Source: Hoylesella nanceiensis DSM 19126 = JCM 15639 (GTDB lineage Bacteria > Bacteroidota > Bacteroidia > Bacteroidales > Bacteroidaceae). From it: a stretch of DNA of 64,000 nucleotides. The stretch is from contig NZ_KB904327.1 in the NCBI RefSeq assembly GCF_000379965.1, forward strand, positions 186,001 to 250,000. The letters are read 5' to 3'. Position 1 is the stretch's first letter. The number at the start of each line of letters is the position of its first letter. Made by a program: the position numbers and the translations under genes. Shown here one piece after another: positions 16,117 through 25,441 of this stretch. The notes under the pieces are model-generated. The model had not been told where the DNA came from, did not search any database, and saw only the letters and a list, made by a program, of their open reading frames with translations.

Positions 16117-16148
16117 TTTGGCAGAATAAAAATAAAACATTACCTTTG
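16117..16148 (+). promoter_or_regulatory. Promoter of tRNA-Ser
   Basis: TTTG (16117-16120), a 20-nt spacer and TACCTTTG (16141-16148) lie just ahead of the tRNA. Confidence 0.8.
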
Positions 16149-16171
16149 CAGCGCATTTAAAGATAATGTAG

Positions 16172-16258
16172 GGAAGTTTGGGTGAGTGGCTGAAACCACC
16201 AGTTTGCTAAACTGACGTGCGGGTTACCGTACCGGGGGTTCGAATCCCCCAGCTTCCG
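16172..16258 (+). tRNA. tRNA-Ser (anticodon GCT)
   Basis: A 7-bp acceptor stem (GGAAGTT with AGCTTCC, one G-T pair), discriminator G, anticodon loop within CAGTTTGCTAAACTG giving GCT (codons AGC/AGU), a long variable arm typical of class II serine tRNA, and T arm GGGGGTTCGAATCCCCC. The 3' CCA is not fully encoded. Confidence 0.95.
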
Positions 16259-16273
16259 CAAAACTTTTAAAAG

Positions 16274-16303
16274 GGAATAGAATATTTTTCTATTCCTTTT
16301 TTT
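16274..16303 (+). terminator. Terminator after tRNA-Ser
   Basis: GGAATAGAA (16274-16282) pairs with TTCTATTCC (16288-16296), followed by a run of T. Confidence 0.9.
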
Positions 16304-16413
16304 GTTTTTCTTCTTTCTTTTGTAATAAAATCTGTACCTTTGTTTAATATGTAATGTCCGCAAAGGCATTATATCTTGACTTGAAAGTATTATAAAACCT
16401 AAAAGAATTGATT

Positions 16414-17925
16414 ATGTTATCAAAGAAGAATCTAGACCAAATTGCAAGACAGGGACTAACAGAGCAAATTATAGAACAGCAGTTGTCTCAATTTAAAAAT
16501 GGTTTTCCTTTTCTTAAACTAAAGGCTGCTGCATCTGTAGAAGAGGGAATTGTAAAGACAAATGACGAACAAAGAGAACATTATATCAATCTTTGGAATT
16601 CATATAAACAAGGAAATAAGAAGATTGTTAAGTTTGTTCCTGCGAGTGGAGCAGCAAGTAGAATGTTTAAAAATCTGTTTGAATATTTAGATGCAGACTA
16701 CAAAGAACCACGAACTTCCTTTGAAAAAACATTCTGTGATAACATAAAGCTTTTTGCTTTTAGAGAGGAATTGTGTGACAAGTGTAAGCAGAATGATAAG
16801 AAAAATATCAAGGGTCTTATTGAAGAAGGTGATTATAAAACCATCGTAAGAAATCTTTTAGATGAGAAAGGATTGAACTATTCTAATCTACCTAAAGGAC
16901 TTTTATTATTCTATAATTATGAAGATGGACCCCGAACAGCGATGGAAGAGCATCTTGCAGAGGGTGCTTTATATGCATCTTCTCAAGGAAAAGTATTCCT
17001 ACATTTTACTGTTTCTCACAATCATCTTGATTTATTCAAAGAGAAAGTGAAAGAGAAGACTCCTTATTTTGAGAATAAGTTTGGTGTAACTTATGATATT
17101 TCTTTCTCCGAACAAAAGGCCACTACAGATACAATTGCTGTAAATCTGGATAATACTCCATTCTTAGATGAAGATGATAATCTTGTATTTAGACCTGGAG
17201 GTCATGGAGCATTGATCGAAAATCTAAATGATATTGATGGCGATGTTATCTTTATAAAGAATATAGATAATGTGGTTCCAGATAGTTATAAAGAAGATAC
17301 AGTAGTGTATAAGCAAGTGCTTGCAGGTCTTCTTATTGAGCTTCAAACTAAGATTTTTAATTATCTTGAGGTGCTCGAGGATAAAACTTACACTTCAGAA
17401 ACACTTCAAGAAATTCGTTTTTTCTTAGAAAAAGAACTTTGTTGTGTAAAAGATGACGTTGAAACAATGTCTGACGAAGAACTCGCTAATTATCTATTTA
17501 CAAAGCTAAATCGCCCCATTCGTATTTGTGGAGTAGTGAGAAATCAAGGCGAAGCAGGTGGAGGTCCATTCCTAGTTTATAACAATGACAATACAATAAG
17601 TCTTCAAATTCTAGAATCAAGTCAAATTGATAAGGATAATGAAGCTTATCTTTCAATGTTTAAAAATGGAACTCATTTTAATCCAGTAGATTTAGTTTGT
17701 GGTACAAAAGACTTCAAAGGAAGACCTTTCAACCTTGCTAATTATGTAGATAAGAATACAGGTTTCATTTCATTAAAGAGTAAGAATGGTAAAGAACTAA
17801 AAGCTTTAGAGTTGCCAGGATTATGGAATGGAGCAATGAGCGACTGGAATACAGTCTGTGTTGAGGTTCCTCTTTCAACATTTAATCCAGTAAAAACTGT
17901 TAATGATCTATTGAAGAAGTCATAA
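16414..17925 (+). CDS. DUF4301 family protein
   Basis: This 503-residue cytoplasmic protein matches the Bacteroidetes DUF4301 family as I remember it. Visible conserved stretches are VKFVPASGAASRMFK (about 74-88), a glycine/serine-rich loop followed by Arg that recalls nucleotidyltransferase loops; PKGLLLFYNYEDGPRTAMEEH (middle); FRPGGHGALIENLND (about 265-280); and RICGVVRNQGEAGGGPF. The sugar-nucleotidyltransferase-like fold is inferred from these motifs and not established. ATG 16414 is preferred over a TTG two codons earlier. A TACCTTTG -7 box lies at 16335-16342. The gene is monocistronic. Confidence 0.8.
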   Translation: MLSKKNLDQIARQGLTEQIIEQQLSQFKNGFPFLKLKAAASVEEGIVKTNDEQREHYINLWNSYKQGNKKIVKFVPASGAASRMFKNLFEYLDADYKEPRTSFEKTFCDNIKLFAFREELCDKCKQNDKKNIKGLIEEGDYKTIVRNLLDEKGLNYSNLPKGLLLFYNYEDGPRTAMEEHLAEGALYASSQGKVFLHFTVSHNHLDLFKEKVKEKTPYFENKFGVTYDISFSEQKATTDTIAVNLDNTPFLDEDDNLVFRPGGHGALIENLNDIDGDVIFIKNIDNVVPDSYKEDTVVYKQVLAGLLIELQTKIFNYLEVLEDKTYTSETLQEIRFFLEKELCCVKDDVETMSDEELANYLFTKLNRPIRICGVVRNQGEAGGGPFLVYNNDNTISLQILESSQIDKDNEAYLSMFKNGTHFNPVDLVCGTKDFKGRPFNLANYVDKNTGFISLKSKNGKELKALELPGLWNGAMSDWNTVCVEVPLSTFNPVKTVNDLLKKS

Positions 17926-17956
17926 TATAAGATATCTCTTAGATCACATTTATAGA

Positions 17957-17995
17957 AGAATAATTCTCTTATTTATTTTGAGAATTATTCTTTTT
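17957..17995 (+). terminator. Terminator after the DUF4301 gene
   Basis: AGAATAATTCTC (17957-17968) and its complement (17980-17991) form a perfect 12-bp stem followed by TTTT. The -7 box of the next gene (TACCTTTG, 18000-18007) begins a few bases later. Confidence 0.9.
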
Positions 17996-18070
17996 AGTAT
18001 ACCTTTGTGCAACAGAAAATAGAGATTTATAATATAAACACAAGAAACCAAAATATAAAACTATAGCAGT

Positions 18071-19339
18071 ATGATGTTAAAAGTGCGCTTAGCTCTAATG
18101 AACTTTTTGCAATTTGCAATATGGGGAGCTTATCTAATATCTATGGGAACCTATTTATCAACAATTGGATTAGGCTCAAAGATTGGTATTTTTTATTCAA
18201 TGCAGGGAATTGTTTCAATCTTTATGCCTGCTATTATGGGTATCGTGGCAGATAGATGGGTGCCTGCTCAGAAACTAATGGGCTTTTGTCATCTTATATC
18301 TGCAACATTTATGCTAGCTACAGGTTATTGTGGTATGGTTTTATCTAATAGCGGTGGGATAGAGGCAGCATCGTCTTTGATGGAAGCAAAACTGCTTTTC
18401 CCCTTCTATTCTCTAAGTGTTGCTTTTTATATGCCAACCCTTGCATTAAGTAATTCTGTTGCTTATACAGCATTGTCAAATGCAAATATGGATACAGTAA
18501 AGAGCTTTCCCCCTATTAGAGTCTTTGGAACTATCGGCTTTATCTTTACAATGTGGGTAGTCGATTTATTTGGTTTTCAGGCAAATCACAATCAATTCTT
18601 TGTTTCAGCATTCTGTGGATTATTGTTATTTGTTTATTCTTTTAGCTTGCCTAAGTGTAGTATTTCAAAGTCAACTCACAGCCAAGGTCTTGTTGAAGCT
18701 CTAGGTTTTAAATCTTTTGCCTTGTTCAAAGATAAAAGAATGGCTATTTTCTTCATCTTCTCAATGTTGCTTGGTGTGAGCCTTCAAATAACCAATAGTT
18801 TTGCAAATCCATTTATTACAAGCTTTAAAAATATAGCAGAATATGCTGATTCCTTTGGAGTTAATCATGCAAATATTCTTATTTCATTATCTCAAATCAG
18901 TGAAACATGCTGTATCTTGCTTATTCCTTTCTTTATGAAACGATATGGAATTAAAACCATTATGACAATGGCAATGATTGCATGGGTATTAAGATTTGGT
19001 TTATTAGGATTAGGAAATCCTGGTGATAGAGTATGGATGTTCGTTGCTTCTATGATTGTTTATGGCTTGGCATTCGACCTATTTAATATCTCAGGTTCTT
19101 TATTTGTTGACAATTCTGTAGACCATGAGATGCGTTCAAGTGCACAAGGATTATTTATGCTCATGACAAATGGTATTGGAGCAACAGTTGGAACACTTGC
19201 AGCACAAGCTGTTGTGAATAGCCATACCGTAGATGGTGTTACTGATTGGGTGTCTTGCTGGATGATTTTTGCTGGTTATGCCGCAGTCGTTGCTATTGGT
19301 TTTATGTTGATGTTTCGTTCAAAAACAGAGAAACTATAA
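18071..19339 (+). CDS. Nucleoside permease, NupG-like MFS transporter
   Basis: This 422-residue integral membrane protein has about 12 hydrophobic segments. The N-terminus (MNFLQFAIWGAYLISMGTYL), the loop GIVADRWVPAQKLMG (about 58-72) and PPIRVFGTIGFIFTMWVVD (about 155-173) are typical of the nucleoside:proton symporter family, which imports ribo- and deoxyribonucleosides. The nearby cdd gene (2 kb upstream) supports a salvage role but is not in the same operon. A promoter -7 box at 18000-18007 sits about 64 nt upstream. The next gene starts 3 nt after its stop, so transcripts probably extend into the nuclease/rsmE genes. Confidence 0.85.
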   Translation: MMLKVRLALMNFLQFAIWGAYLISMGTYLSTIGLGSKIGIFYSMQGIVSIFMPAIMGIVADRWVPAQKLMGFCHLISATFMLATGYCGMVLSNSGGIEAASSLMEAKLLFPFYSLSVAFYMPTLALSNSVAYTALSNANMDTVKSFPPIRVFGTIGFIFTMWVVDLFGFQANHNQFFVSAFCGLLLFVYSFSLPKCSISKSTHSQGLVEALGFKSFALFKDKRMAIFFIFSMLLGVSLQITNSFANPFITSFKNIAEYADSFGVNHANILISLSQISETCCILLIPFFMKRYGIKTIMTMAMIAWVLRFGLLGLGNPGDRVWMFVASMIVYGLAFDLFNISGSLFVDNSVDHEMRSSAQGLFMLMTNGIGATVGTLAAQAVVNSHTVDGVTDWVSCWMIFAGYAAVVAIGFMLMFRSKTEKL

Positions 19340-19341
19340 AT

Positions 19342-19899
19342 ATGAGTAACATTCAATTAACATTTCATGGAATCTCAACAATTCTAGAAGGACAGGACGT
19401 TGGGTTATTACTTTTGGTAGATGAACAATCTAACCAACAAATAAGTGTAATCTGTACTACTGAGAAACTGAAGGAATTTAGATTTTATCTTTCTGCAAAG
19501 AAAACTCCTAATACATTGTTAAATGTGTTGTGGAGTGTTATTCGTAGTTACGAAGAATCGAATTTTGAGGTTGTCATTAATACGTTAATTGATGGAGAGT
19601 ATAAAGCATATTTATACAATTCTACAACGCTTGATTTATATTCTATATCTGCAGTTGATGGAGTTTTATTGAGTATTATTGCAAAAATTCCTATCTTTAT
19701 TGATGAGCATTTGATGAAAAGACAAAGTATGCCGTTTAATAAAGATTCTAAATCAATGGCACTTCCTGTTAATACGCTATCTGAGGAAATGTTAGGAGAG
19801 GCTTTAACGAAGGCCGTAGATAATGAAAATTATGAATTAGCAGCCGCTTTGAATCAAGAAATTGAACGAAGAAAGAAACTAAAGAACAATAAAGGATAA
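19342..19899 (+). CDS. Bifunctional nuclease (DUF151/BFN) with C-terminal UVR motif
   Basis: This 185-residue protein starts at ATG 19342, two nt after the transporter stop. A longer frame starting inside the transporter is not needed. Residues 1-125 fit the DUF151/BFN fold (LTFHGISTILEGQDVGLLLL; later VDGVLLSIIAKIPIFIDE). Residues about 145-180 form a UVR-type coiled segment (LGEALTKAVDNENYELAAAL, then NQEIERRKK) like the UvrB-UvrC contact. BFN proteins have been reported to cleave RNA and DNA. The UVR part suggests protein contacts, possibly with ClpC- or UvrB-like partners, by inference. It is followed by rsmE after 10 nt. Confidence 0.8.
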   Translation: MSNIQLTFHGISTILEGQDVGLLLLVDEQSNQQISVICTTEKLKEFRFYLSAKKTPNTLLNVLWSVIRSYEESNFEVVINTLIDGEYKAYLYNSTTLDLYSISAVDGVLLSIIAKIPIFIDEHLMKRQSMPFNKDSKSMALPVNTLSEEMLGEALTKAVDNENYELAAALNQEIERRKKLKNNKG

Positions 19900-19909
19900 T
19901 ATAATAAGA

Positions 19910-20638
19910 ATGAAAGAAGTTCGATATTTTTATGCTCCTGCTGCTTTAACAACAAACGAATTGCCAAGTGAAGAAGCAGCTCATGCATCGAAAGTGTTGC
20001 GTTTGCAACCTGGAGATGAAGTGGTGCTGATAGATGGAAAAGGTTCTTTTCATCAAGCGAAGATTGTAAATATTACAAAGAGTAGATGCGAATATCAAAT
20101 TACTCATTCTCAAGAATATCCCAAAACGTGGAATAATAATATTCATTTAGCAATTGCTCCAACAAAGAATATTGATAGGATAGAGTGGCTAACAGAAAAG
20201 ATTACGGAAATAGGTTTCGATGAATTATCTTTTCTGAATTGTAGATTTTCAGAACGTCGAGTAGTTAAGAATGAACGACTTGAGCGTATTATTGTATCTG
20301 CTGCCAAACAAAGTAGAAAATCGTGGATGCCCCAATTAAACGAAATGATTTCGTTTAAAGATTTCATTTCTATGCCATATAAGGGCTTAAAGTTTATCGC
20401 TCATTGTTACGATCAGTTCCCAAAGGTCGACTTCTGTTCAACTCTTCATAAAGAAGAGATAAAAGAAGATGTTTTAATACTTGTTGGGCCTGAAGGTGAT
20501 TTCTCTGTAGATGAAGTTGACTTGGCTTTGAAAAATGGATTTCAATCAATTTCTTTAGGTGAGAATAGATTGAGAACAGAAACGGCAGGACTTGTTGCTG
20601 TAACAATTGCGCAATTCGCTTTAAGGAAGAACAAATAA
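19910..20638 (+). CDS. rsmE: 16S rRNA (uracil1498-N3)-methyltransferase
   Basis: RsmE methylates U1498 of 16S rRNA. The 242-residue sequence has the N-terminal PUA-like RNA-binding part (HASKVLRLQPGDEVVLIDG, about 25-43), the conserved AIAPTKNIDRIEWLTEKITE region (about 81-100), and the SPOUT trefoil-knot motifs VGPEGDF (about 192-198) and LGENRLRTETA (about 216-226). It is the last gene of the transporter-BFN-rsmE run and ends at a convergent terminator. Confidence 0.95.
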   Translation: MKEVRYFYAPAALTTNELPSEEAAHASKVLRLQPGDEVVLIDGKGSFHQAKIVNITKSRCEYQITHSQEYPKTWNNNIHLAIAPTKNIDRIEWLTEKITEIGFDELSFLNCRFSERRVVKNERLERIIVSAAKQSRKSWMPQLNEMISFKDFISMPYKGLKFIAHCYDQFPKVDFCSTLHKEEIKEDVLILVGPEGDFSVDEVDLALKNGFQSISLGENRLRTETAGLVAVTIAQFALRKNK

Positions 20639-20644
20639 AAAATA

Positions 20645-20682
20645 AAATACCAAGAGTCATCTATTAGTGTCTCTTGGTATTT
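20645..20682. terminator. Convergent bidirectional terminator, rsmE / secreted Lys-rich protein
   Basis: AAATACCAAGAG (20645-20656) and its complement (20671-20682) form a 12-bp stem with TTTC following on the plus strand. The stop codon of the leftward gene lies in the loop, and its last codons encode one arm of the stem. Confidence 0.85.
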
Positions 20683-21206
20683 CTTTTATGAGAATGTTTC
20701 TTATGTTTCTTTTTAGAACTCGACTTCTTTGAATTTATATGGTGTCGGTTTTTATTAGAGGTTTTTATTTTACTAATCTTATTTAAGTCAAGCTCTCCTG
20801 GTATAGTACTTTCGTTTTTTGCTATTGTAATCTCACCGGTAAATGAATTAATATCTAATTCTTCTACATCAGTAAGGTGCTTATCTTGTTTCTTTCCAGC
20901 TTTTATAGTGATTGTTTTACCGTCTTTTGAAAGTCTACTACCAATAATCTTATTTCTATTTTCTAAATTAATTTCGTCTTGACTATTATTAAGAACATCA
21001 TATTTATATAGTCTGTTGTTCAATATGTAATATAGAGCATGACGCTTCATGTCGGTATATCTTGCAACAATCTCACTTCCTTCAGGAAGCGTTTTTACTA
21101 ATACCTTCATTCTGTTTGCTATAGGTGTTTGTGCAAATATACTTGAATTAGGAATTAATAATAAAGCAAGAGTTAAAATCCTTATTTGTTTGTTTATTGC
21201 CATCAT
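20664..21206 (-). CDS. Secreted protein with Lys/His-rich C-terminus, unknown function
   Basis: This 180-residue protein starts at ATG 21206 (or 21203). Upstream frame extension is not supported because the signal peptide begins here (MAINKQIRILTLALLL, cleavage near IFAQ). The mature part (about 27-130) has regular short beta-strand-like segments (IVARYTDMKRHALYYILNN, KTITIKAGKKQ). The last 35 residues are strongly basic (KKSSSKKKHKKHSHKRNTKRH in part). It may be a periplasmic or surface protein binding an anionic partner. I do not recognise a family. It is monocistronic and convergent with rsmE. Confidence 0.6.
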   Translation of the reverse strand: MMAINKQIRILTLALLLIPNSSIFAQTPIANRMKVLVKTLPEGSEIVARYTDMKRHALYYILNNRLYKYDVLNNSQDEINLENRNKIIGSRLSKDGKTITIKAGKKQDKHLTDVEELDINSFTGEITIAKNESTIPGELDLNKISKIKTSNKNRHHINSKKSSSKKKHKKHSHKRNTKRH

Positions 21207-21545
21207 AATATAAGTTAATTGCGACGTTGTCACAAATTCGACTTCAAAGTTAGTACTTCTTCTTCTTTCCTCAAAACTATTCAACTTTTTTTGTATAATA
21301 ATGACGTTGTAAAATCATAACTTTTACTTTATAATATCATTGTAATTGATTGGTAATAGGATAGGTATTGTAATGCATAAGTTATTCTTTTATATTTGAA
21401 AAGAAAATGCTAAGTGTAATATTATACGATGTATTTGAATAATTATACATTCTTAAATTTACCTCTTGCAACCTTTGTGGATTATTCTTTCAATCGAATT
21501 TGGGTAAAAATGTAAAATAGACTTTGCATTTTGGTATAAAATGTT

Positions 21546-21575
21546 TTGTTTATTGCTCTTTTTATTTTATCTTTG
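21546..21575 (+). promoter_or_regulatory. Promoter of ppdK
   Basis: TTG (21546-21548), a 19-nt spacer and TATCTTTG (21568-21575) match the consensus, with a leader of about 35 nt. The rest of the 332-nt gap upstream (21285-21616) shows nothing else. Confidence 0.8.
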
Positions 21576-21616
21576 CAGTAATAAGAAACATTAAATGATA
21601 ATTAAAAAATAAAGCT

Positions 21617-24340
21617 ATGAACGAAAAGAGAGTTTATACTTTTGGCAATGGTAAGGCCGAAGGAAAAGCCGATATGAAAAATCTATTGGGTGGAAAAGGT
21701 GCCAATCTTGCTGAAATGAACCTAATAGGAGTGCCCGTTCCTCCTGGATTTACTATTACAACTGATGTATGTAATGAATACTTTGTAAAGGGCAAAGACA
21801 CCGTTGTCGCTTTGTTGAAAAATGAAGTAGAAAACTCTGTTAAGCATATTGAGGATTTAATGAACTCTAAGTTTGGAGATGTAGAGAATCCTCTTTTACT
21901 GAGTGTACGAAGCGGAGCAAGAGCTTCTATGCCTGGTATGATGGACACAATTCTTAACCTTGGTTTGAATGATGAGGTGGTAGAAGGTCTAGCAAGAAAG
22001 ACAGGTAACAAGCGTTTTGCTTATGATAGCTACCGTCGTTTTGTGCAAATGTATGGTGATGTTGTATTAGGTATGAAGCCTGTAAACAAAGAAGACATCG
22101 ATCCATTTGAAAAAATCATTATGGATGTCAAAGCACAACGTGGCATTAAGTTGGATAACGATATGACTGTTGAGGAACTTCAACAACTCGTTACCTTATT
22201 TAAAGCAGCTATTAAGGAACAAACTGGACTAGATTTCCCAACCAATCCAATGGAACAATTGTGGGGAGCTATTTGTGCAGTATTCGATAGCTGGATGAAC
22301 GAACGTGCTATCCTATATCGTAAGATGGAAGGAATTCCTGCAGAATGGGGTACTGCTGTTAACGTAATGGCAATGGTATTCGGTAATATGGGTGACTCTT
22401 CTGCAACTGGTGTGTGCTTCTCTCGTGACGCATCTACTGGTGAAAACCTTTTCAACGGAGAATATTTGTTGAACGCACAAGGTGAAGACGTTGTTGCAGG
22501 TATTCGTACTCCACTACAAATTACCAAAGAAGGTTCTGTACGTTGGGCTCAACTTCAAGGTATAGAAGAAAGCACTCGTGCTGCTGAATATCCTTCTCTT
22601 GAAGAAAGAATGCCTGAAATTTATAAGGAACTTGATGCGCTTCAAGATCGTCTAGAAAAGCACTATCATGATATGCAAGATATGGAATTTACTGTTCAAG
22701 AAGGTAAATTGTGGTTCTTGCAAACTCGTAATGGTAAGAGAACAGGTACTGCGATGGTTAAAATTGCAATGGATTTGTTAGCTGAAGGCGAAATTGATGA
22801 AAAGACAGCATTAAACCGTTGCGAACCAAATAAATTGGATGAGTTACTTCACCCAGTATTCGATAAGATGGCATTATCAAGTGCTAAGGTTCTAACAAGA
22901 GGTCTTCCTGCTTCTCCAGGTGCTGCTTGTGGTCAAATAGTATTCTTTGCTGATGATGCTGCAAGATGGAAAGAAGAAGGTAAGGACGTTATTATGGTTC
23001 GTATTGAAACTTCTCCTGAAGACCTAGTTGGTATGTCTGCATCACAAGGTATCTTAACTGCAAGAGGTGGTATGACTAGTCACGCTGCTGTAGTTGCTCG
23101 TGGTATGGGTAAATGCTGTGTATCTGGAGCAGGTGCAATCAATATCAATTACAAAGCAAGAACTGTAGAAATCGACGGAACAGTATTGAAAGAAGGTGAC
23201 TACATGTCATTGAATGGAAGTACAGGTGAAGTTTATTTAGGTAAGATAGAAACTAAGCCAGCTGAAGTAACTGGTGACTTTGCAAAACTAATGGAATTGT
23301 GTAGCAAATATACACGATTGGTAGTACGTACTAATGCTGATACTCCTCATGATGCGCAAGTTGCTCGTGGCTTCGGAGCTGTAGGTATTGGACTTTGCAG
23401 AACAGAGCACATGTTCTTCGAAAACGAGAAGATCAAGGCTATGAGAGAAATGATTTTGGCTCGTACTAAAGAAGGACGTGAAAAGGCATTAGAGAAACTT
23501 TTACCTTACCAAAAACAAGATTTCTATGGAATTCTAAAGGCAATGGATGGATATCCAGTAAACATTCGTCTACTAGATCCACCTTTACACGAATTCGTTC
23601 CTCATGATCTTGAAGGTCAAAGAATTATGGCTGAAGAGATGGGAGTGAGTGTTGAAGAAATTCAACAACGTGTAAACTCATTGAGCGAGCATAACCCAAT
23701 GCTTGGACATCGTGGTTGTCGCTTAGGTAATACCTATCCTGAAATCACTGCAATGCAAACAAGAGCTATTCTTGGAGCTGCTATTCAGCTTAAGAAAGAA
23801 GGCTTTGATCCTCGTCCAGAGATTATGGTTCCACTTATTGGTATTGTAAACGAGTTTGATAACCAAGAAGCAGTTATCAGAGAAACAGCAGAAAAACTAT
23901 TTGCTGAAGAAGGTGTAGAACTTTCTTTCCACGTTGGTACTATGATCGAAATTCCACGTGCTGCGCTTACAGCTGACTATATTGCTAAGAAGGCAGAGTA
24001 CTTTAGTTTCGGAACAAATGACCTCACTCAAATGACTTATGGATATAGTAGAGATGACATTGCTAGCTTCTTACCAACTTATTTAGAGAACAAAATTCTT
24101 AAAGTTGACCCATTCCAAGTACTTGACCAAGAAGGTGTTGGTCAGCTAATTGATATGGCTGTTAAGAAGGGACGTGCTACAAAACCAGAGCTAGTATGTG
24201 GTATTTGTGGTGAGCATGGTGGTGAACCAGAATCTGTTAAGTTCTGTGATAAGGTCGGATTGAACTATGTGAGCTGTTCTCCATTCCGTGTGCCTATCGC
24301 TAGACTTGCAGCGGCACAGGCAGCTTTAGAACATAAGTAA
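21617..24340 (+). CDS. ppdK: Pyruvate, phosphate dikinase
   Basis: PPDK interconverts pyruvate + ATP + Pi and PEP + AMP + PPi. In anaerobic Bacteroidales it works at the glycolytic PEP/pyruvate node. The 907-residue protein has the ATP-grasp domain (LLGGKGANLAEMNLIGVPVPPG near the start, given here across residues 22-43), the swivelling phosphohistidine domain GGMTSHAAVVARGMG with His at about 489, and a C-terminal PEP-binding TIM barrel with catalytic Cys in CGICGEHGG (Cys864). Length is typical for bacterial PPDK (about 875-910). It is a single-gene unit with its own promoter and terminator. Confidence 0.97.
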   Translation: MNEKRVYTFGNGKAEGKADMKNLLGGKGANLAEMNLIGVPVPPGFTITTDVCNEYFVKGKDTVVALLKNEVENSVKHIEDLMNSKFGDVENPLLLSVRSGARASMPGMMDTILNLGLNDEVVEGLARKTGNKRFAYDSYRRFVQMYGDVVLGMKPVNKEDIDPFEKIIMDVKAQRGIKLDNDMTVEELQQLVTLFKAAIKEQTGLDFPTNPMEQLWGAICAVFDSWMNERAILYRKMEGIPAEWGTAVNVMAMVFGNMGDSSATGVCFSRDASTGENLFNGEYLLNAQGEDVVAGIRTPLQITKEGSVRWAQLQGIEESTRAAEYPSLEERMPEIYKELDALQDRLEKHYHDMQDMEFTVQEGKLWFLQTRNGKRTGTAMVKIAMDLLAEGEIDEKTALNRCEPNKLDELLHPVFDKMALSSAKVLTRGLPASPGAACGQIVFFADDAARWKEEGKDVIMVRIETSPEDLVGMSASQGILTARGGMTSHAAVVARGMGKCCVSGAGAININYKARTVEIDGTVLKEGDYMSLNGSTGEVYLGKIETKPAEVTGDFAKLMELCSKYTRLVVRTNADTPHDAQVARGFGAVGIGLCRTEHMFFENEKIKAMREMILARTKEGREKALEKLLPYQKQDFYGILKAMDGYPVNIRLLDPPLHEFVPHDLEGQRIMAEEMGVSVEEIQQRVNSLSEHNPMLGHRGCRLGNTYPEITAMQTRAILGAAIQLKKEGFDPRPEIMVPLIGIVNEFDNQEAVIRETAEKLFAEEGVELSFHVGTMIEIPRAALTADYIAKKAEYFSFGTNDLTQMTYGYSRDDIASFLPTYLENKILKVDPFQVLDQEGVGQLIDMAVKKGRATKPELVCGICGEHGGEPESVKFCDKVGLNYVSCSPFRVPIARLAAAQAALEHK

Positions 24341-24363
24341 TAAACTCTTAAATATCAATCAAT

Positions 24364-24406
24364 TAGGCGGAGTATCACGTGTTTAAAAGGATATTCCGCC
24401 TATTTC
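24364..24406 (+). terminator. Terminator after ppdK
   Basis: TAGGCGGA(GTATC) at 24364-24376 pairs with 24390-24402 (13 bp with one G-T), followed by TTTC. Confidence 0.85.
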
Positions 24407-24643
24407 GTATCACAAAAAGTGTGCATTTCAACTCACTATTTAGGCAGAATGAGCTCAAATGTTTACAATTTGTTTTACAGTTTGTAATACACTGGTTACA
24501 GGTCGTTTACAACTATATTTCAATTAATTACAATGATTTACGATTTCTAGTAGCTATCAAATAGGAGCACAGATAAGATTATGAGAGGTTGGTTTATACT
24601 AAATATTTATCAAGTGATATAAACTAAGAAAAAGAACTATGTG

Positions 24644-24714
24644 ATAAGGCTCTTGATTATCTGTACTTTTGGGGGATAAATCCTTCGGAAGTCGTAGATA
24701 ATCAAGTGCTTTAT
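24644..24714. repeat. 71-nt nearly perfect hairpin in the ppdK-nfeD gap
   Basis: The fold is a long helix. ATAAGGC/GCTTTAT (24644-24650 with 24708-24714, one G-T), a T-T mismatch, perfect 11-bp CTTGATTATCT/AGATAATCAAG (24652-24662 with 24696-24706), a small internal loop, ACTTTTG/CGGAAGT (24665-24671 with 24686-24692) and GGGGA/TCCTT closing a TAAA loop. No T-run follows, so it is not an obvious terminator. The other sequence in the 554-nt gap (24341-24894) holds only the ppdK terminator, a weak GTTTATA/TATAAAC pair (24592 and 24618) and the nfeD promoter. Confidence 0.7.
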
Positions 24715-24832
24715 TCTATCGTAATAATAGTAAAAGATTTGGGAACTCAACAAATGATTTTAAGAAGATAGGCTTTTGTGCTTTGAGAAAATGATATTTT
24801 GTTCTTTTTGTCGATATATTTGCTTCTAAAAG

Positions 24833-24863
24833 TTGTCAGTTTCTAATAAAATGACTATCTTTG
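24833..24863 (+). promoter_or_regulatory. Promoter of the nfeD-SPFH operon
   Basis: TTG (24833-24835), a 20-nt spacer and TATCTTTG (24856-24863), 31 nt before the start codon. Confidence 0.75.
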
Positions 24864-24894
24864 AACAAATAAACAATAAAAAATATCTATCTTT

Positions 24895-25347
24895 ATGTAT
24901 GATTTCTTGAATAACAATTTGTGGCTATTCTGGCTTTTTATTGGATTAGTCTGCCTTATTACTGAAATGACCTTGGGCACTTTCTTCGTGCTTTGTTTAG
25001 CAATAGGCGCATTTTTAACCGTTATTTTTTCACTACTTTCATGTCCATTTTGGTTTCAAATAGTTGCTTTCGCAGTACTTTCTGTGGTAAGTATATTCTT
25101 TGTGCGCCCTGTGATGATACGTTTTTTGCACAAAGAGCATAATGAACGTCTTAGTAATGTAGATGCACTCATTGGTAGAGTAGGAGTCGTTATTGAAGAT
25201 ATCAAAGGCGAATCAAATGGCTATGTTAAGATAGATGGAGACGAATGGCGTGCCGTGAGTTGCGATAGCAGTGATATTTTGAATGGCGAAAGAGTAAGAG
25301 TTGTGAAGATGGATAGTCTCGTTGTGACGGTAGAACGTTTGAATTAA
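24895..25347 (+). CDS. NfeD-family membrane protein
   Basis: This 150-residue short NfeD protein has two or three transmembrane helices (about 8-70), including LITEMTLGTFFVLCLAIGAF. A cytoplasmic OB-fold domain follows (about 85-148) with the family's LIGRVGVVIEDI and VKIDGDEWRAVS signatures. NfeD proteins pair with SPFH/stomatin proteins to organise membrane microdomains, and the next gene, 94 nt downstream, is exactly such a protein. The usual serine-protease domain of long NfeD is absent. Confidence 0.9.
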   Translation: MYDFLNNNLWLFWLFIGLVCLITEMTLGTFFVLCLAIGAFLTVIFSLLSCPFWFQIVAFAVLSVVSIFFVRPVMIRFLHKEHNERLSNVDALIGRVGVVIEDIKGESNGYVKIDGDEWRAVSCDSSDILNGERVRVVKMDSLVVTVERLN

Positions 25348-25441
25348 TAACTCACAAGTAGTACCTTTCGAATAGAAAAATAGATTGATAGAAAATAAAA
25401 GCATTAATTATAAACATTATTAATAACTAAAATACTCAGTT

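Noticed and set aside
19246-19341. Longer start for the bifunctional nuclease inside the transporter gene
   Set aside because: The extra N-terminus is the transporter C-terminus in another frame. The ATG at 19342 begins the conserved domain.
24379-24564. 61-codon ORF after ppdK
   Set aside because: Begins inside the ppdK terminator loop, low-complexity Phe/Ile-rich translation, no upstream promoter.
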